Source: an uncultured Nitrosomonadales bacterium
GTDB taxonomy: Bacteria; Pseudomonadota; Gammaproteobacteria; Burkholderiales; Methylophilaceae
Direction of reading: 5' to 3'
Assembly: GCA_946481065.1 (NCBI GenBank)
Contig: CAMLMA010000084.1
Span: 1-7,783, forward strand
Length of the DNA stretch: 7,783 nucleotides
Under the pieces are notes generated by a model. The model was not told where the DNA came from, did not search any database, and saw only the letters and a program-made list of their open reading frames with translations. Within the stretch, counting starts at the first letter, position 1. Every line of letters begins with the position of its first letter. This document shows positions 1-5,883 of this stretch, one piece after another. The translations under genes and the position numbers were made by a program.

Positions 1-1
1 A

Positions 2-529
2 ATGACCATCAAATCCCTCATCCGTACCATCCCGCATTACCCCAAGCAGGGCGTGCAGTTCCGTGACATCACGACGCTGCTGAAAGACCCGCTAGGCCTC
101 AAGGTCACCATCGACGAATTCCACAAGCGCTATTCCGACCAGCGCATCGACAAGGTGGTCGGCGTCGAGTCGCGTGGTTTCCTGGTCGGCGCGCCACTGG
201 CCTACAAGCTGGGTGTGGGTTTCGTACCGATCCGCAAGGGCGGCAAGCTGCCGGCCGAGACCATGGGTCACGATTACGAGCTGGAATACGGCAGCGATCG
301 CGTGGAGATCCACAAGGACGCCATCGAAAAAGGCGAACGTATCCTGCTGGTGGATGACCTCATCGCCACCGGCGGCACCGCGCTGGCCTCCGCCGCGCTC
401 ATCGAAAAGCTCGGTGGCGAAGTGGTGGAATGCGCCTTCATCATCGACCTCATCAGCCTTGGCGGCCGCAAACGCCTCGAAGCCAAGGGCCACACGATGT
501 TCGCCTTGTGTGAGTTCGAGGGCGAATAG
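2..529 (+). CDS. apt: Adenine phosphoribosyltransferase
   Basis: This cytosolic purine-salvage enzyme makes AMP and pyrophosphate from adenine and PRPP. The 175 residues show the type I phosphoribosyltransferase pattern: the early YPKQGVQFRDIT segment (residues 13-24), the ESRGF loop (56-60), the FVPIRKGGKLP region (74-84), and the PRPP-binding stretch ILLVDDLIATGGT (114-126) with its paired aspartates. The length is close to the roughly 180 residues usual for the family, and the N-terminus lines up with E. coli Apt minus about ten residues. The ATG begins at the second base of the window, so the ribosome site and promoter are not visible and a slightly longer protein cannot be excluded. The next gene starts 26 bases after the stop in the same direction, with no hairpin between them, so co-transcription is possible. 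Nothing looks damaged. Confidence 0.96.
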   Translation: MTIKSLIRTIPHYPKQGVQFRDITTLLKDPLGLKVTIDEFHKRYSDQRIDKVVGVESRGFLVGAPLAYKLGVGFVPIRKGGKLPAETMGHDYELEYGSDRVEIHKDAIEKGERILLVDDLIATGGTALASAALIEKLGGEVVECAFIIDLISLGGRKRLEAKGHTMFALCEFEGE

Positions 530-555
530 CCCCACCCACATCATCGCATCGGCAC

Positions 556-2517
556 ATGGCAGCGAAACCCGGCAGGAACGATCCATGCAGCTGCGGTAGC
601 GGCAAGAAATTCAAGCAATGCTGCATGCAGGCCGCGAGTGCGCAGCCCAACCCGACGGTAGCCCCCAACCTCCTGAACACGGCGCTCAAGCAGGCGATCG
701 CGCAATTCGAGCAGGGCAACCTGCAGGCCGCCATCGCGACTTGCCAGCGCATCCTGCAATCCGACCCCAGGCAGACGGAAGCCATGACCCTGCTAGGCGT
801 GCTGGCTTTCTATGTCGGCAATGCCGAGGCGGCGATCCAAATCCTGCAGCGGTCGCTCGCGCTAAACCCCAAACAGCCGGATGCCGAGAACAACCTCGGT
901 GAGATCTACCGTGCGACCGGGCATTTCCAGCAGGCCTTCACCCATTTTCAGCAGGCCTTGCGTCTTGCGCCTCAACATCTCGGCGCGCTGATCAATCACG
1001 GCAATGCCCTGCAGGATATCTACCGCTATGAAGACGCCATCGCCACCTACCAGCGTGCGCTGGCGATCGACCCGCGTCACACCGGCGCCCTGAGCAATCT
1101 CGCCAATGCCTACCAGCAGCTTTACCGGCATGAGGCGGCGATCGAGACCTTCACCCGCTTGCTGGCCGTTGACCCCGCGTATGACTGGGCACTAGGCGGC
1201 CGCATGTATTCCCGCATCCATTGCTGCGACTGGCAGGACCACGAGGCGCAGGTCGCGGAGATCACTGCACGGGTCGAGCAGGGTGAGCGGCCGATCAAGG
1301 TCTTCGAGTTACGGCCGATCTCGGATGACCCGGCGCTGGAATTGAAGTGCGCACGGATGTTCGCGGAAACCATGTATCCCGCCAGCGAGCAGGCAGCGCC
1401 TTTACCGGCGGCCGATGGAAAGATCCGCATCGCCTATCTCTCCGCCGATTTTCGTGCGCATCCGGTTTCGCAGTTGCTGGTGGAAGTGCTGGAGCGGCAT
1501 GACCGCTCGCGCTTCGAGGTCATCGGCATCTCCTTCGGGCCGGACGACAAGAGCGAGCTCCGGGCGCGCGTCAGCCAGGCATTCGACCGCTTCATCGACG
1601 TGCGTCAGCAAAGCGACGAACAAGTGGCGGCCTTGCTCAAGTCCGAAGGCGTGCATATCGCCATCGACCTCATGGGCTACACCACCCATGCGCGGCCCGC
1701 GATCCTCGCCAAGCGCGCGGTGCCGTTGCAAGTGGCTTATCTGGGCTATGCCGGCACCACGGGCAGCCCGGCCATCGATTGCATCGTCGCCGATGAGGTC
1801 ATCATCCCGCCTAGCCATGAAGCGCATTATTCAGAGCGCGTGCTGCGCCTGCCTGCGCCTTTGTTGCCACGTGACAACCAGCTTGAAGTCCCTGTCGAGG
1901 TGCCCGACCGGGCGACAGCTGGCTTGCCGGCCGTGGGCTTCGTGTTCTGTGCATTCAATAACCACTACAAGATCTCGCCGCCGGTATTCGATGTGTGGAT
2001 GCGCTTGCTCGCCAAGGTCGAAGGCAGCGTGCTGTGGCTGTCGGATAGCAGCGAGATCGTGAAACGTAACCTGCGCAAGGAAGCCGGGATCCGCGGTGTC
2101 GATCCCGACAGGATCGTCTTCGCGCCACGCACCGCGCGCCTGGAGGAGCATATCGCCCGCCATGCACTGGCCGACCTGTTCCTGGACACGCATCCCTACA
2201 ATGCGCATACCACCGCCAGTGACGCGCTCTGGGCGGGCTTGCCGGTCGTCACCTATCGCGGGCAGGTCTTCGCCGCCCGTGTCGCCGCCAGCCTGCTGAC
2301 GGCGTTGCAGCTACCGGAGCTGATCACGGATTCGCTCGCCGATTACGAAGCGCTGGCGCTGAGCCTCAGTCGCGACGCCGATGCCTTGAAGCAGGTGCGC
2401 GCCCGGCTCAACGAACACAAGGCCGCGCTCAAGGTGTTCGACGCCGAGCGCTACGCGCGCAACCTCGAGCAGCTACTGCTGGATGCGCTCGCGAGCAAAC
2501 GGCGGTCCCTGGCCTGA
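556..2517 (+). CDS. SEC-C / TPR / GT41 (OGT- or SPINDLY-like) protein O-glycosyltransferase
   Basis: This 653-residue protein probably transfers a sugar from a nucleotide-sugar to Ser/Thr of cytosolic proteins. Residues 7-23 form a SEC-C zinc motif (GRNDPCSCGSGKKFKQCC, ligands C11, C13, C22 and C23 or nearby). Residues 40-209 are five contiguous 34-residue TPRs; repeats 3-5 have Asn at position 6 (N113, N147, N181), like the OGT asparagine ladder. A linker with HCCDW (222-226) leads to the catalytic halves: RIAYLSADFRAHP with H302, GYTTHARP, YLGYAGTTG, then FNNHYKIS with K472 (matching the catalytic-region Lys of human OGT), EEH ending at H532, the LDTHPYNAHTTASDALWAGLP stretch (543-563), and FAARVAAS. 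Human OGT's long insert between the halves is absent, as in other bacterial members. ATG 556 is the only conventional start after the frame opens at 514; no Shine-Dalgarno is visible. The donor (UDP-GlcNAc, GDP-fucose or other) and targets cannot be read from the sequence. Family assignment is firm; activity is inferred. Confidence 0.93.
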   Translation: MAAKPGRNDPCSCGSGKKFKQCCMQAASAQPNPTVAPNLLNTALKQAIAQFEQGNLQAAIATCQRILQSDPRQTEAMTLLGVLAFYVGNAEAAIQILQRSLALNPKQPDAENNLGEIYRATGHFQQAFTHFQQALRLAPQHLGALINHGNALQDIYRYEDAIATYQRALAIDPRHTGALSNLANAYQQLYRHEAAIETFTRLLAVDPAYDWALGGRMYSRIHCCDWQDHEAQVAEITARVEQGERPIKVFELRPISDDPALELKCARMFAETMYPASEQAAPLPAADGKIRIAYLSADFRAHPVSQLLVEVLERHDRSRFEVIGISFGPDDKSELRARVSQAFDRFIDVRQQSDEQVAALLKSEGVHIAIDLMGYTTHARPAILAKRAVPLQVAYLGYAGTTGSPAIDCIVADEVIIPPSHEAHYSERVLRLPAPLLPRDNQLEVPVEVPDRATAGLPAVGFVFCAFNNHYKISPPVFDVWMRLLAKVEGSVLWLSDSSEIVKRNLRKEAGIRGVDPDRIVFAPRTARLEEHIARHALADLFLDTHPYNAHTTASDALWAGLPVVTYRGQVFAARVAASLLTALQLPELITDSLADYEALALSLSRDADALKQVRARLNEHKAALKVFDAERYARNLEQLLLDALASKRRSLA

Positions 2518-2524
2518 TGCGGGG

Positions 2525-2533
2525 TGCTAAAAT
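2525..2533 (+). promoter_or_regulatory. Putative extended -10 promoter for the TPR / 2OG-oxygenase pair
   Basis: The sequence TGCTAAAAT fits an extended -10 element (TG-n-TAAAAT, five of six to TATAAT). No convincing -35 hexamer lies 16-18 bases upstream, which extended -10 promoters tolerate. The predicted start near 2540 would give a leader of about 30 bases before ATG 2570. A 10-base perfect palindrome, CAAGCGCTTG (2546-2555), falls just downstream of that start and could be an operator or chance. The element begins 7 bases after the glycosyltransferase stop, so the pair may be transcribed separately, with or without read-through. Confidence 0.4.
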
Positions 2534-2569
2534 GCCACCTTCTTTCAAGCGCTTGCCTGAACGTCCCTT

Positions 2570-3547
2570 ATGAAACCGTCCCCCGCCGATTTGCTGAACA
2601 CCGAAAAAGCGCTGCTTGATCGTGCCTTGCATCAGCAACAGCAAGGCGACCTAGCCGGCGCGGAAGCGGCCTACAGACAATTGATGGGCATGAAGACACG
2701 CCTGCCTGCGGCTTACCTCAACTACGCGGCACTTTTACAGCAGACCCGCCGTCTGCCGCAGGCCGTGTCGGTCTGCAAGCAGGCGCTGGCGATGTATCCG
2801 GCGATTCCCGAAGTGCACTATGCCCTGGGGAGCCTGTATGCCGAACAGCACAAGCAGAAAGAAGCCATCGAGCGCCTGCGTGCGGCGATCGCGCTGAACG
2901 ACCGTTATGCCGAAGCGCATTTCCTGCTGGGCATGGAACTGAAGCGCTCGGGCAAGCTCAATGAAGCGATCGACAGTTTCGAGCGCGTGATCGCGCTCAA
3001 CCCAGCCGTGCTGGAAGCCCGTTTCAATCTGGCGAATACGCTCGCGTCGGTCGGCAGGTTCGAAGCCGCGATCGCGCAGTACGAGCACGCGCTGTCCATC
3101 GACCCAGCCAACCTTGAGGTGAAGTTCAACCTTGCCAATGCCTTGCTCGGCGCCGGCAAGAGCGACGAGGCGATTGCCGGTTACCGGGAGATCATCGAAG
3201 CCATGCCGGAGTTCGCGACGGCCCATATCAACCTGGGCAATGCCTATCTGGCCGCCAAACGCTATGAAGACGCGATCGGCAGTTACCAGGCGGCGCTCTC
3301 GTACAAGCCGGACCAGCCGGAGATCCTGTTGAACCTGGGGACTGCACTACGGGACAAAGGCGATAGCGAAGCCGCGATCGAGACCTATGAACGGCTGATC
3401 AAGACGCACAAGCATTTCAGGGAAGCCTACGATAACCTGGGCAACCTCTATCTTGGCCTTGGCCAGCATCAGCGCGGCCTGGAGACGATCCGCAAGGGCT
3501 CCGGCTTCGTGCGGTTCAACCTGGCGAAAGGCTATGCGGTATTGTGA
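2570..3547 (+). CDS. Stand-alone TPR-repeat protein (nine TPRs)
   Basis: This is a 325-residue soluble protein consisting almost entirely of TPR helix pairs, expected to be a protein-binding scaffold. Nine 34-residue units run without gaps from residue 12 to 317; the first is the most divergent. Asn occupies repeat position 6 in six units (N51, N153, N187, N221, N255, N289), the same position as the peptide-contacting ladder of OGT TPRs. The tail (309-325, KGSGFVRFN...GYAVL) breaks the TPR pattern and has no function I recognise. There is no signal peptide, membrane segment or catalytic motif. ATG 2570 has no clear Shine-Dalgarno. The 2OG oxygenase gene begins 7 bases after the stop, so the two are almost certainly co-translated. 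An adaptor that presents substrates to that oxygenase, or to the upstream glycosyltransferase, is an inference. Animal prolyl 4-hydroxylases do use a TPR-like substrate domain. Confidence 0.9.
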   Translation: MKPSPADLLNTEKALLDRALHQQQQGDLAGAEAAYRQLMGMKTRLPAAYLNYAALLQQTRRLPQAVSVCKQALAMYPAIPEVHYALGSLYAEQHKQKEAIERLRAAIALNDRYAEAHFLLGMELKRSGKLNEAIDSFERVIALNPAVLEARFNLANTLASVGRFEAAIAQYEHALSIDPANLEVKFNLANALLGAGKSDEAIAGYREIIEAMPEFATAHINLGNAYLAAKRYEDAIGSYQAALSYKPDQPEILLNLGTALRDKGDSEAAIETYERLIKTHKHFREAYDNLGNLYLGLGQHQRGLETIRKGSGFVRFNLAKGYAVL

Positions 3548-3550
3548 GGA
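3546..3550 (+). promoter_or_regulatory. Ribosome binding site for the 2OG oxygenase
   Basis: GAGGA overlaps the TGA stop of the TPR gene and sits four bases before ATG 3555. It is the reason for choosing that ATG over the upstream in-frame ATG at 3453, which lies about 100 bases inside the TPR gene. It suggests stop-and-restart coupling of the two genes. Confidence 0.6.
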
Positions 3551-3554
3551 CGGT

Positions 3555-4151
3555 ATGGAAAGAGTAGAGATCACCACCGAGGTCAGCCCACACTTCATCG
3601 GTGCCTGGGTCCTCGAAGACCTCAAGCTATGCGATGCCTTGATCGAGTTCTTCGAGCAGCATCAGGAGAAACAGCGGCAAGGCGTGACGCTGGAGGGCTT
3701 GAACACCGATCTCAAGCGCTCGCTGGACTTGCCGATCGCGCCCGCCGAGATCAACCAGCCCAGCCATCAGGCGATCAAGAAGTATATCGGCCAGCTGTTC
3801 AAGTGCTATGCGGATTACGCGAAGCAGTGGCCGTTCCTTGAGAAGACCTTCCCGCAACTGGATATCGGCCGTTTCAACTTGCAGAAATACAACCCGGGCG
3901 GCCACTTCGCCCACATCCACAGCGAGCGTACCGATATCGCTTCGCTGCATCGCTTGTTCGCTTTCATGACCTACCTCAACGACGATTTCGAGGATGGCCA
4001 TACGCATTTCATCCACCAGCAGTTGCGCGTCAAACCGAAGAAAGGCATGACCCTGATCTGGCCTGCGGAATGGACCCATGCGCATGCGGGCGAAGTGGTG
4101 AACGCCGGGTCGAAGTACATCGCCACCGGCTGGCTGCTGCTGCCGCATTGA
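3555..4151 (+). CDS. 2OG-Fe(II) oxygenase, putative hydroxylase (H-x-E...H type)
   Basis: This 198-residue protein has the double-stranded beta-helix core of 2-oxoglutarate/Fe(II) dioxygenases, which oxidise a substrate while converting 2-oxoglutarate and O2 to succinate and CO2. The core starts at LQKYNPGGHFAHIHSE, with H122 and E124 as the proximal ligands. It continues through FMTYLNDDFEDGHTHF, VKPKKGMTLIWPAEWTHAH and GSKYIATGW. H177 lies ten residues before K187, the spacing seen between the distal His and the 2-oxoglutarate-binding basic residue in prolyl-hydroxylase relatives. Glu replaces the usual Asp of the triad; from memory, a related bacterial and cyanophage subfamily shares this H-x-E. 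The N-terminal 110 residues are mostly helical and not recognised. The family is confident, but the substrate is unknown. Close linkage to a TPR protein, and next to that a protein glycosyltransferase, suggests a protein substrate. The frame is also open back to ATG 3453, but that extension overlaps TPR codons. Confidence 0.88.
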   Translation: MERVEITTEVSPHFIGAWVLEDLKLCDALIEFFEQHQEKQRQGVTLEGLNTDLKRSLDLPIAPAEINQPSHQAIKKYIGQLFKCYADYAKQWPFLEKTFPQLDIGRFNLQKYNPGGHFAHIHSERTDIASLHRLFAFMTYLNDDFEDGHTHFIHQQLRVKPKKGMTLIWPAEWTHAHAGEVVNAGSKYIATGWLLLPH

Positions 4152-4178
4152 TTTGGCCGGATCCGCCCTCATGATAAT
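4148..4178 (+). promoter_or_regulatory. Putative promoter of nudB
   Basis: TTGATT (4148-4153, four of six to TTGACA) and GATAAT (4173-4178, five of six to TATAAT) are separated by 19 bases, slightly longer than ideal. The -10 starts 12 bases before ATG 4185, so the expected transcription start falls on or within a base or two of the A of the start codon. This would make the message leaderless if 4185 is the true start. Confidence 0.35.
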
Positions 4179-4184
4179 GACAGC

Positions 4185-4652
4185 ATGCCCAGCGAAAGTA
4201 TGACGCCCTACAAGACCCCGGTCTCCGCCCTGATCCTGATCCATACGCCAGACCTTAAAGTGCTGATCATGGAGCGTGCCGACAAGCCCGGATTCTGGCA
4301 GTCGGTGACGGGCAGTATCGAGGCGGACGAGACACCTTATGACGCAGCGATCCGAGAGGTGCGGGAGGAGACTGGGCTGGATGCATTGGCCTACAAGTTC
4401 GAGGACTGGCAGGCCTCGAACACTTACGAGATCTACCCGCACTGGCGTCACCGCTATGCGCCGGGCGTGACGGAGAACGTCGAGCATCTGTTCGGGCTTG
4501 AATTGCCAGCCCCGGTCGATGTCCAACTCGCACCGGACGAACATGTGCGCTATGAATGGGTGGACTGGCGCGAGGCGGCGAAGCGCGTATTCTCATGGAC
4601 TAACGTCGATGCACTCAAACGATTGGGTGAACGGCATCACTTGAAGTTGTAA
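4185..4652 (+). CDS. nudB: Dihydroneopterin triphosphate diphosphatase (Nudix)
   Basis: NudB removes pyrophosphate from dihydroneopterin triphosphate, an early step of folate synthesis in the cytosol. The 155-residue protein carries a perfect Nudix box, GX5EX7REVREETGL, beginning with the Gly after VT (GSIEADE..., residues 44-66). It also shows segments typical of NudB rather than of generic Nudix enzymes: YKTPVSALILI near the N-terminus, FWQSVTGS before the box, and HWRHRYAPGVTENVEH after it. Two in-frame starts are possible: ATG 4185, and ATG 4200, which gives about 150 residues like the E. coli enzyme. Neither has a strong Shine-Dalgarno; GCGAAAG before 4200 is weak. The gene lies 33 bases after the oxygenase and its TAA overlaps a -10-like hexamer for nadA. 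In many bacteria nudB sits beside aspS, which is not in this window. Broader Nudix specificity is possible. Confidence 0.92.
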   Translation: MPSESMTPYKTPVSALILIHTPDLKVLIMERADKPGFWQSVTGSIEADETPYDAAIREVREETGLDALAYKFEDWQASNTYEIYPHWRHRYAPGVTENVEHLFGLELPAPVDVQLAPDEHVRYEWVDWREAAKRVFSWTNVDALKRLGERHHLKL

Positions 4653-4655
4653 AAT
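4650..4655 (+). promoter_or_regulatory. Putative -10 element of nadA
   Basis: TAAAAT begins with the TAA stop of nudB and starts 12 bases before ATG 4662, the same spacing as at nudB. The predicted transcription start coincides with the A of the nadA ATG. The best -35 candidate at a 17-base spacing, GTGAAC (4627-4632), matches only three of six positions, so the promoter is weak or depends on an activator, or this is chance. Confidence 0.35.
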
Positions 4656-4661
4656 CACATT

Positions 4662-5759
4662 ATGCAAACAGCGACCATCAAATTCGAACGCTTCCAGAAC
4701 TCCGCTGACGACGAGTGCCAGCAGCGCATCGTCGCGGCCAAGGAGAAGCTGGGCGACCGCCTCGTCATCCTCGGGCACCATTACCAGCAGGAAGGCGTCT
4801 ACAAGCACGCGCACTTCACCGGCGATTCGCTGAAACTGTCGCGCCATGCCGCCGATGTCGATGCCGAGTTCATCGTCTTCCTCGGCGTGCATTTCATGGC
4901 CGAGGTCGCCGATATCCTCTCGCGGCCCGAGCAGATCGCGATTTTGCCTGACTTGTCCGCCGGTTGTTCCATGGCCGACATGGCCAACCTGGCCAAGGTC
5001 GAGCGCAGTTTCCGCGAGCTGAACAAGGTGCTGGATTTCGACAAGGAGGTGACGCCGCTCACCTACATCAACTCCGCGGCCGATCTCAAGGCCTTCTGCG
5101 GCGAGCATGGCGGCATCGTCTGCACCTCCACCAACGCCACCAAGATGCTCGAATGGAGCTTCGCCCGGCGCGAGAAGGTCTTGTTCTTCCCCGACCAGAA
5201 CCTGGGTCGCTGGAGCGGTTACAAGATGGGCATCCCGCTGGAACAGATGCCGGTGTGGGATCCGGATCAGCCCATGGGCGGCCTCACCGAGGAGCAGATC
5301 AAGAACGCCAAGATCCTGTTGTGGAAAGGCCACTGCGCCGTGCACCAGATGTTCCGCCCGCAGAACATCATCAAGTTCCGCAACGAACACCCGGAAGGCA
5401 AGGTCATCTCGCACCCGGAAGCGCCGTTCGAGGTCTGCCTGCAGTCGGATTACGTCGGTTCTACAGAATACATCGTCAAGACCATCACCGATTCCGCGCC
5501 GGGCACCCGCTGGCTGGTCGGCACCGAGCTCAACCTGGTGAATCGCCTGGCAGAGCGCTTCAAGCCGGACGGCAAGATCGTGCAGTTCATGTCGCATGTG
5601 GTCTGCGAATGCTCGACCATGGCGCGCATCGATCCGCAGCATCTGGCCTGGACGCTGGAGAACCTGGCCGAAGGCAATGTAGTGAACCAGATCAAGGTAC
5701 TGCCGGAAGAAGCCAAGCTGGCCAAGCTCGCGCTCGACCGGATGCTGGAAGCCTCATAA
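4662..5759 (+). CDS. nadA: Quinolinate synthase, [4Fe-4S] enzyme (long subfamily)
   Basis: NadA condenses iminoaspartate with dihydroxyacetone phosphate to give quinolinate, the precursor of NAD, in the cytosol. The 365-residue protein opens its conserved part with VILGHHYQQ and FTGDSL. The expected cluster ligands are C102 (SAGCSMADM), C225 (KGHCAVHQMF) and C317 (CECSTM). Other conserved pieces are YINSAADLKAFC, CTSTNATKML, FFPDQNLGRW, SHPEAPFEV and GTELNLVNRL. It belongs to the longer subfamily (about 365-370 residues, like the Bacillus enzyme): the first two ligand cysteines are 123 residues apart rather than the 87 of E. coli, owing to an insert around PVWDPDQPMGGLTEEQIKN. nadB and nadC, often adjacent, are not in the window. 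ATG 4662 has no Shine-Dalgarno and may be leaderless. C315 could be a non-ligand redox partner, but this is uncertain. Confidence 0.96.
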   Translation: MQTATIKFERFQNSADDECQQRIVAAKEKLGDRLVILGHHYQQEGVYKHAHFTGDSLKLSRHAADVDAEFIVFLGVHFMAEVADILSRPEQIAILPDLSAGCSMADMANLAKVERSFRELNKVLDFDKEVTPLTYINSAADLKAFCGEHGGIVCTSTNATKMLEWSFARREKVLFFPDQNLGRWSGYKMGIPLEQMPVWDPDQPMGGLTEEQIKNAKILLWKGHCAVHQMFRPQNIIKFRNEHPEGKVISHPEAPFEVCLQSDYVGSTEYIVKTITDSAPGTRWLVGTELNLVNRLAERFKPDGKIVQFMSHVVCECSTMARIDPQHLAWTLENLAEGNVVNQIKVLPEEAKLAKLALDRMLEAS

Positions 5760-5770
5760 CCAGCGGCAAC

Positions 5771-5792
5771 CCATGCGTGCCGGCATGCATGG
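5771..5792 (+). repeat. Near-perfect 22-base inverted repeat after nadA
   Basis: The arms CCATGCGTGCC and GGCATGCATGG are reverse complements except for one G/T pair, which would be a G-U wobble in RNA. The RNA could form a 9-pair stem with a CCGG tetraloop, starting 11 bases after the nadA stop. No T-run follows, so it is not a classical intrinsic terminator. It may be a 3'-end stabiliser, part of a Rho-dependent end, or a protein-binding palindrome. In the rest of the 124-base gap I see only a 9-base-period direct repeat, GAAGTCA at 5846-5852 and 5855-5861, and the ybhP ribosome site. Confidence 0.6.
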
Positions 5793-5870
5793 CGACATCC
5801 CCGGTTGAAGGCGCCTGAGCGCGGCGTGAAAACACCCGGGCACTGGAAGTCAACGAAGTCAGGCTGGATC

Positions 5871-5875
5871 AAGGG
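5871..5875 (+). promoter_or_regulatory. Ribosome binding site for ybhP, supporting a TTG start
   Basis: AAGGG lies eight bases before TTG 5884. The frame has no ATG, GTG or other TTG between its upstream stop (TGA 5827-5829) and this codon, so the ribosome site and the frame together fix the start. Confidence 0.7.
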
Positions 5876-5883
5876 TCGTCAAT

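Noticed and set aside
2546..2555. Perfect 10-base palindrome CAAGCGCTTG as an operator
   Set aside because: Too short to stand out from chance in a window this size; mentioned only with the nearby promoter.
694..3075. GCGATCGC octamers (694-701, 2885-2892, 3068-3075) resembling an over-represented genomic repeat such as HIP1
   Set aside because: All three fall on Ala-Ile codons of TPR-rich genes, where that residue pair recurs, so repeat coding explains them.
3453..3554. Upstream ATG giving the oxygenase 34 extra residues
   Set aside because: The extension lies entirely inside the TPR gene and reads like off-frame sequence, while ATG 3555 has GAGGA four bases upstream.
4155..4167. Possible small hairpin around CGGATCCG after the oxygenase gene as a terminator
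   Set aside because: Short, needs a bulge, leaves no proper loop and has no T-run.
3627..4544. Minus-strand open frame spanning the oxygenase and nudB (305 codons)
   Set aside because: It crosses two well-supported plus-strand genes and their gap; a shadow of codon bias.
4593..5642. Long open frame on the minus strand opposite nadA (349 codons)
   Set aside because: nadA on the + strand has every family motif in this stretch. The antisense product has no recognisable domain, and long antisense frames are expected in GC-rich genes.
4964..5818. Alternative plus-strand frame of 284 codons inside nadA
   Set aside because: It is rich in Arg, Gly, Pro and Ala, as expected for an off-frame reading of GC-rich code, with no domain.
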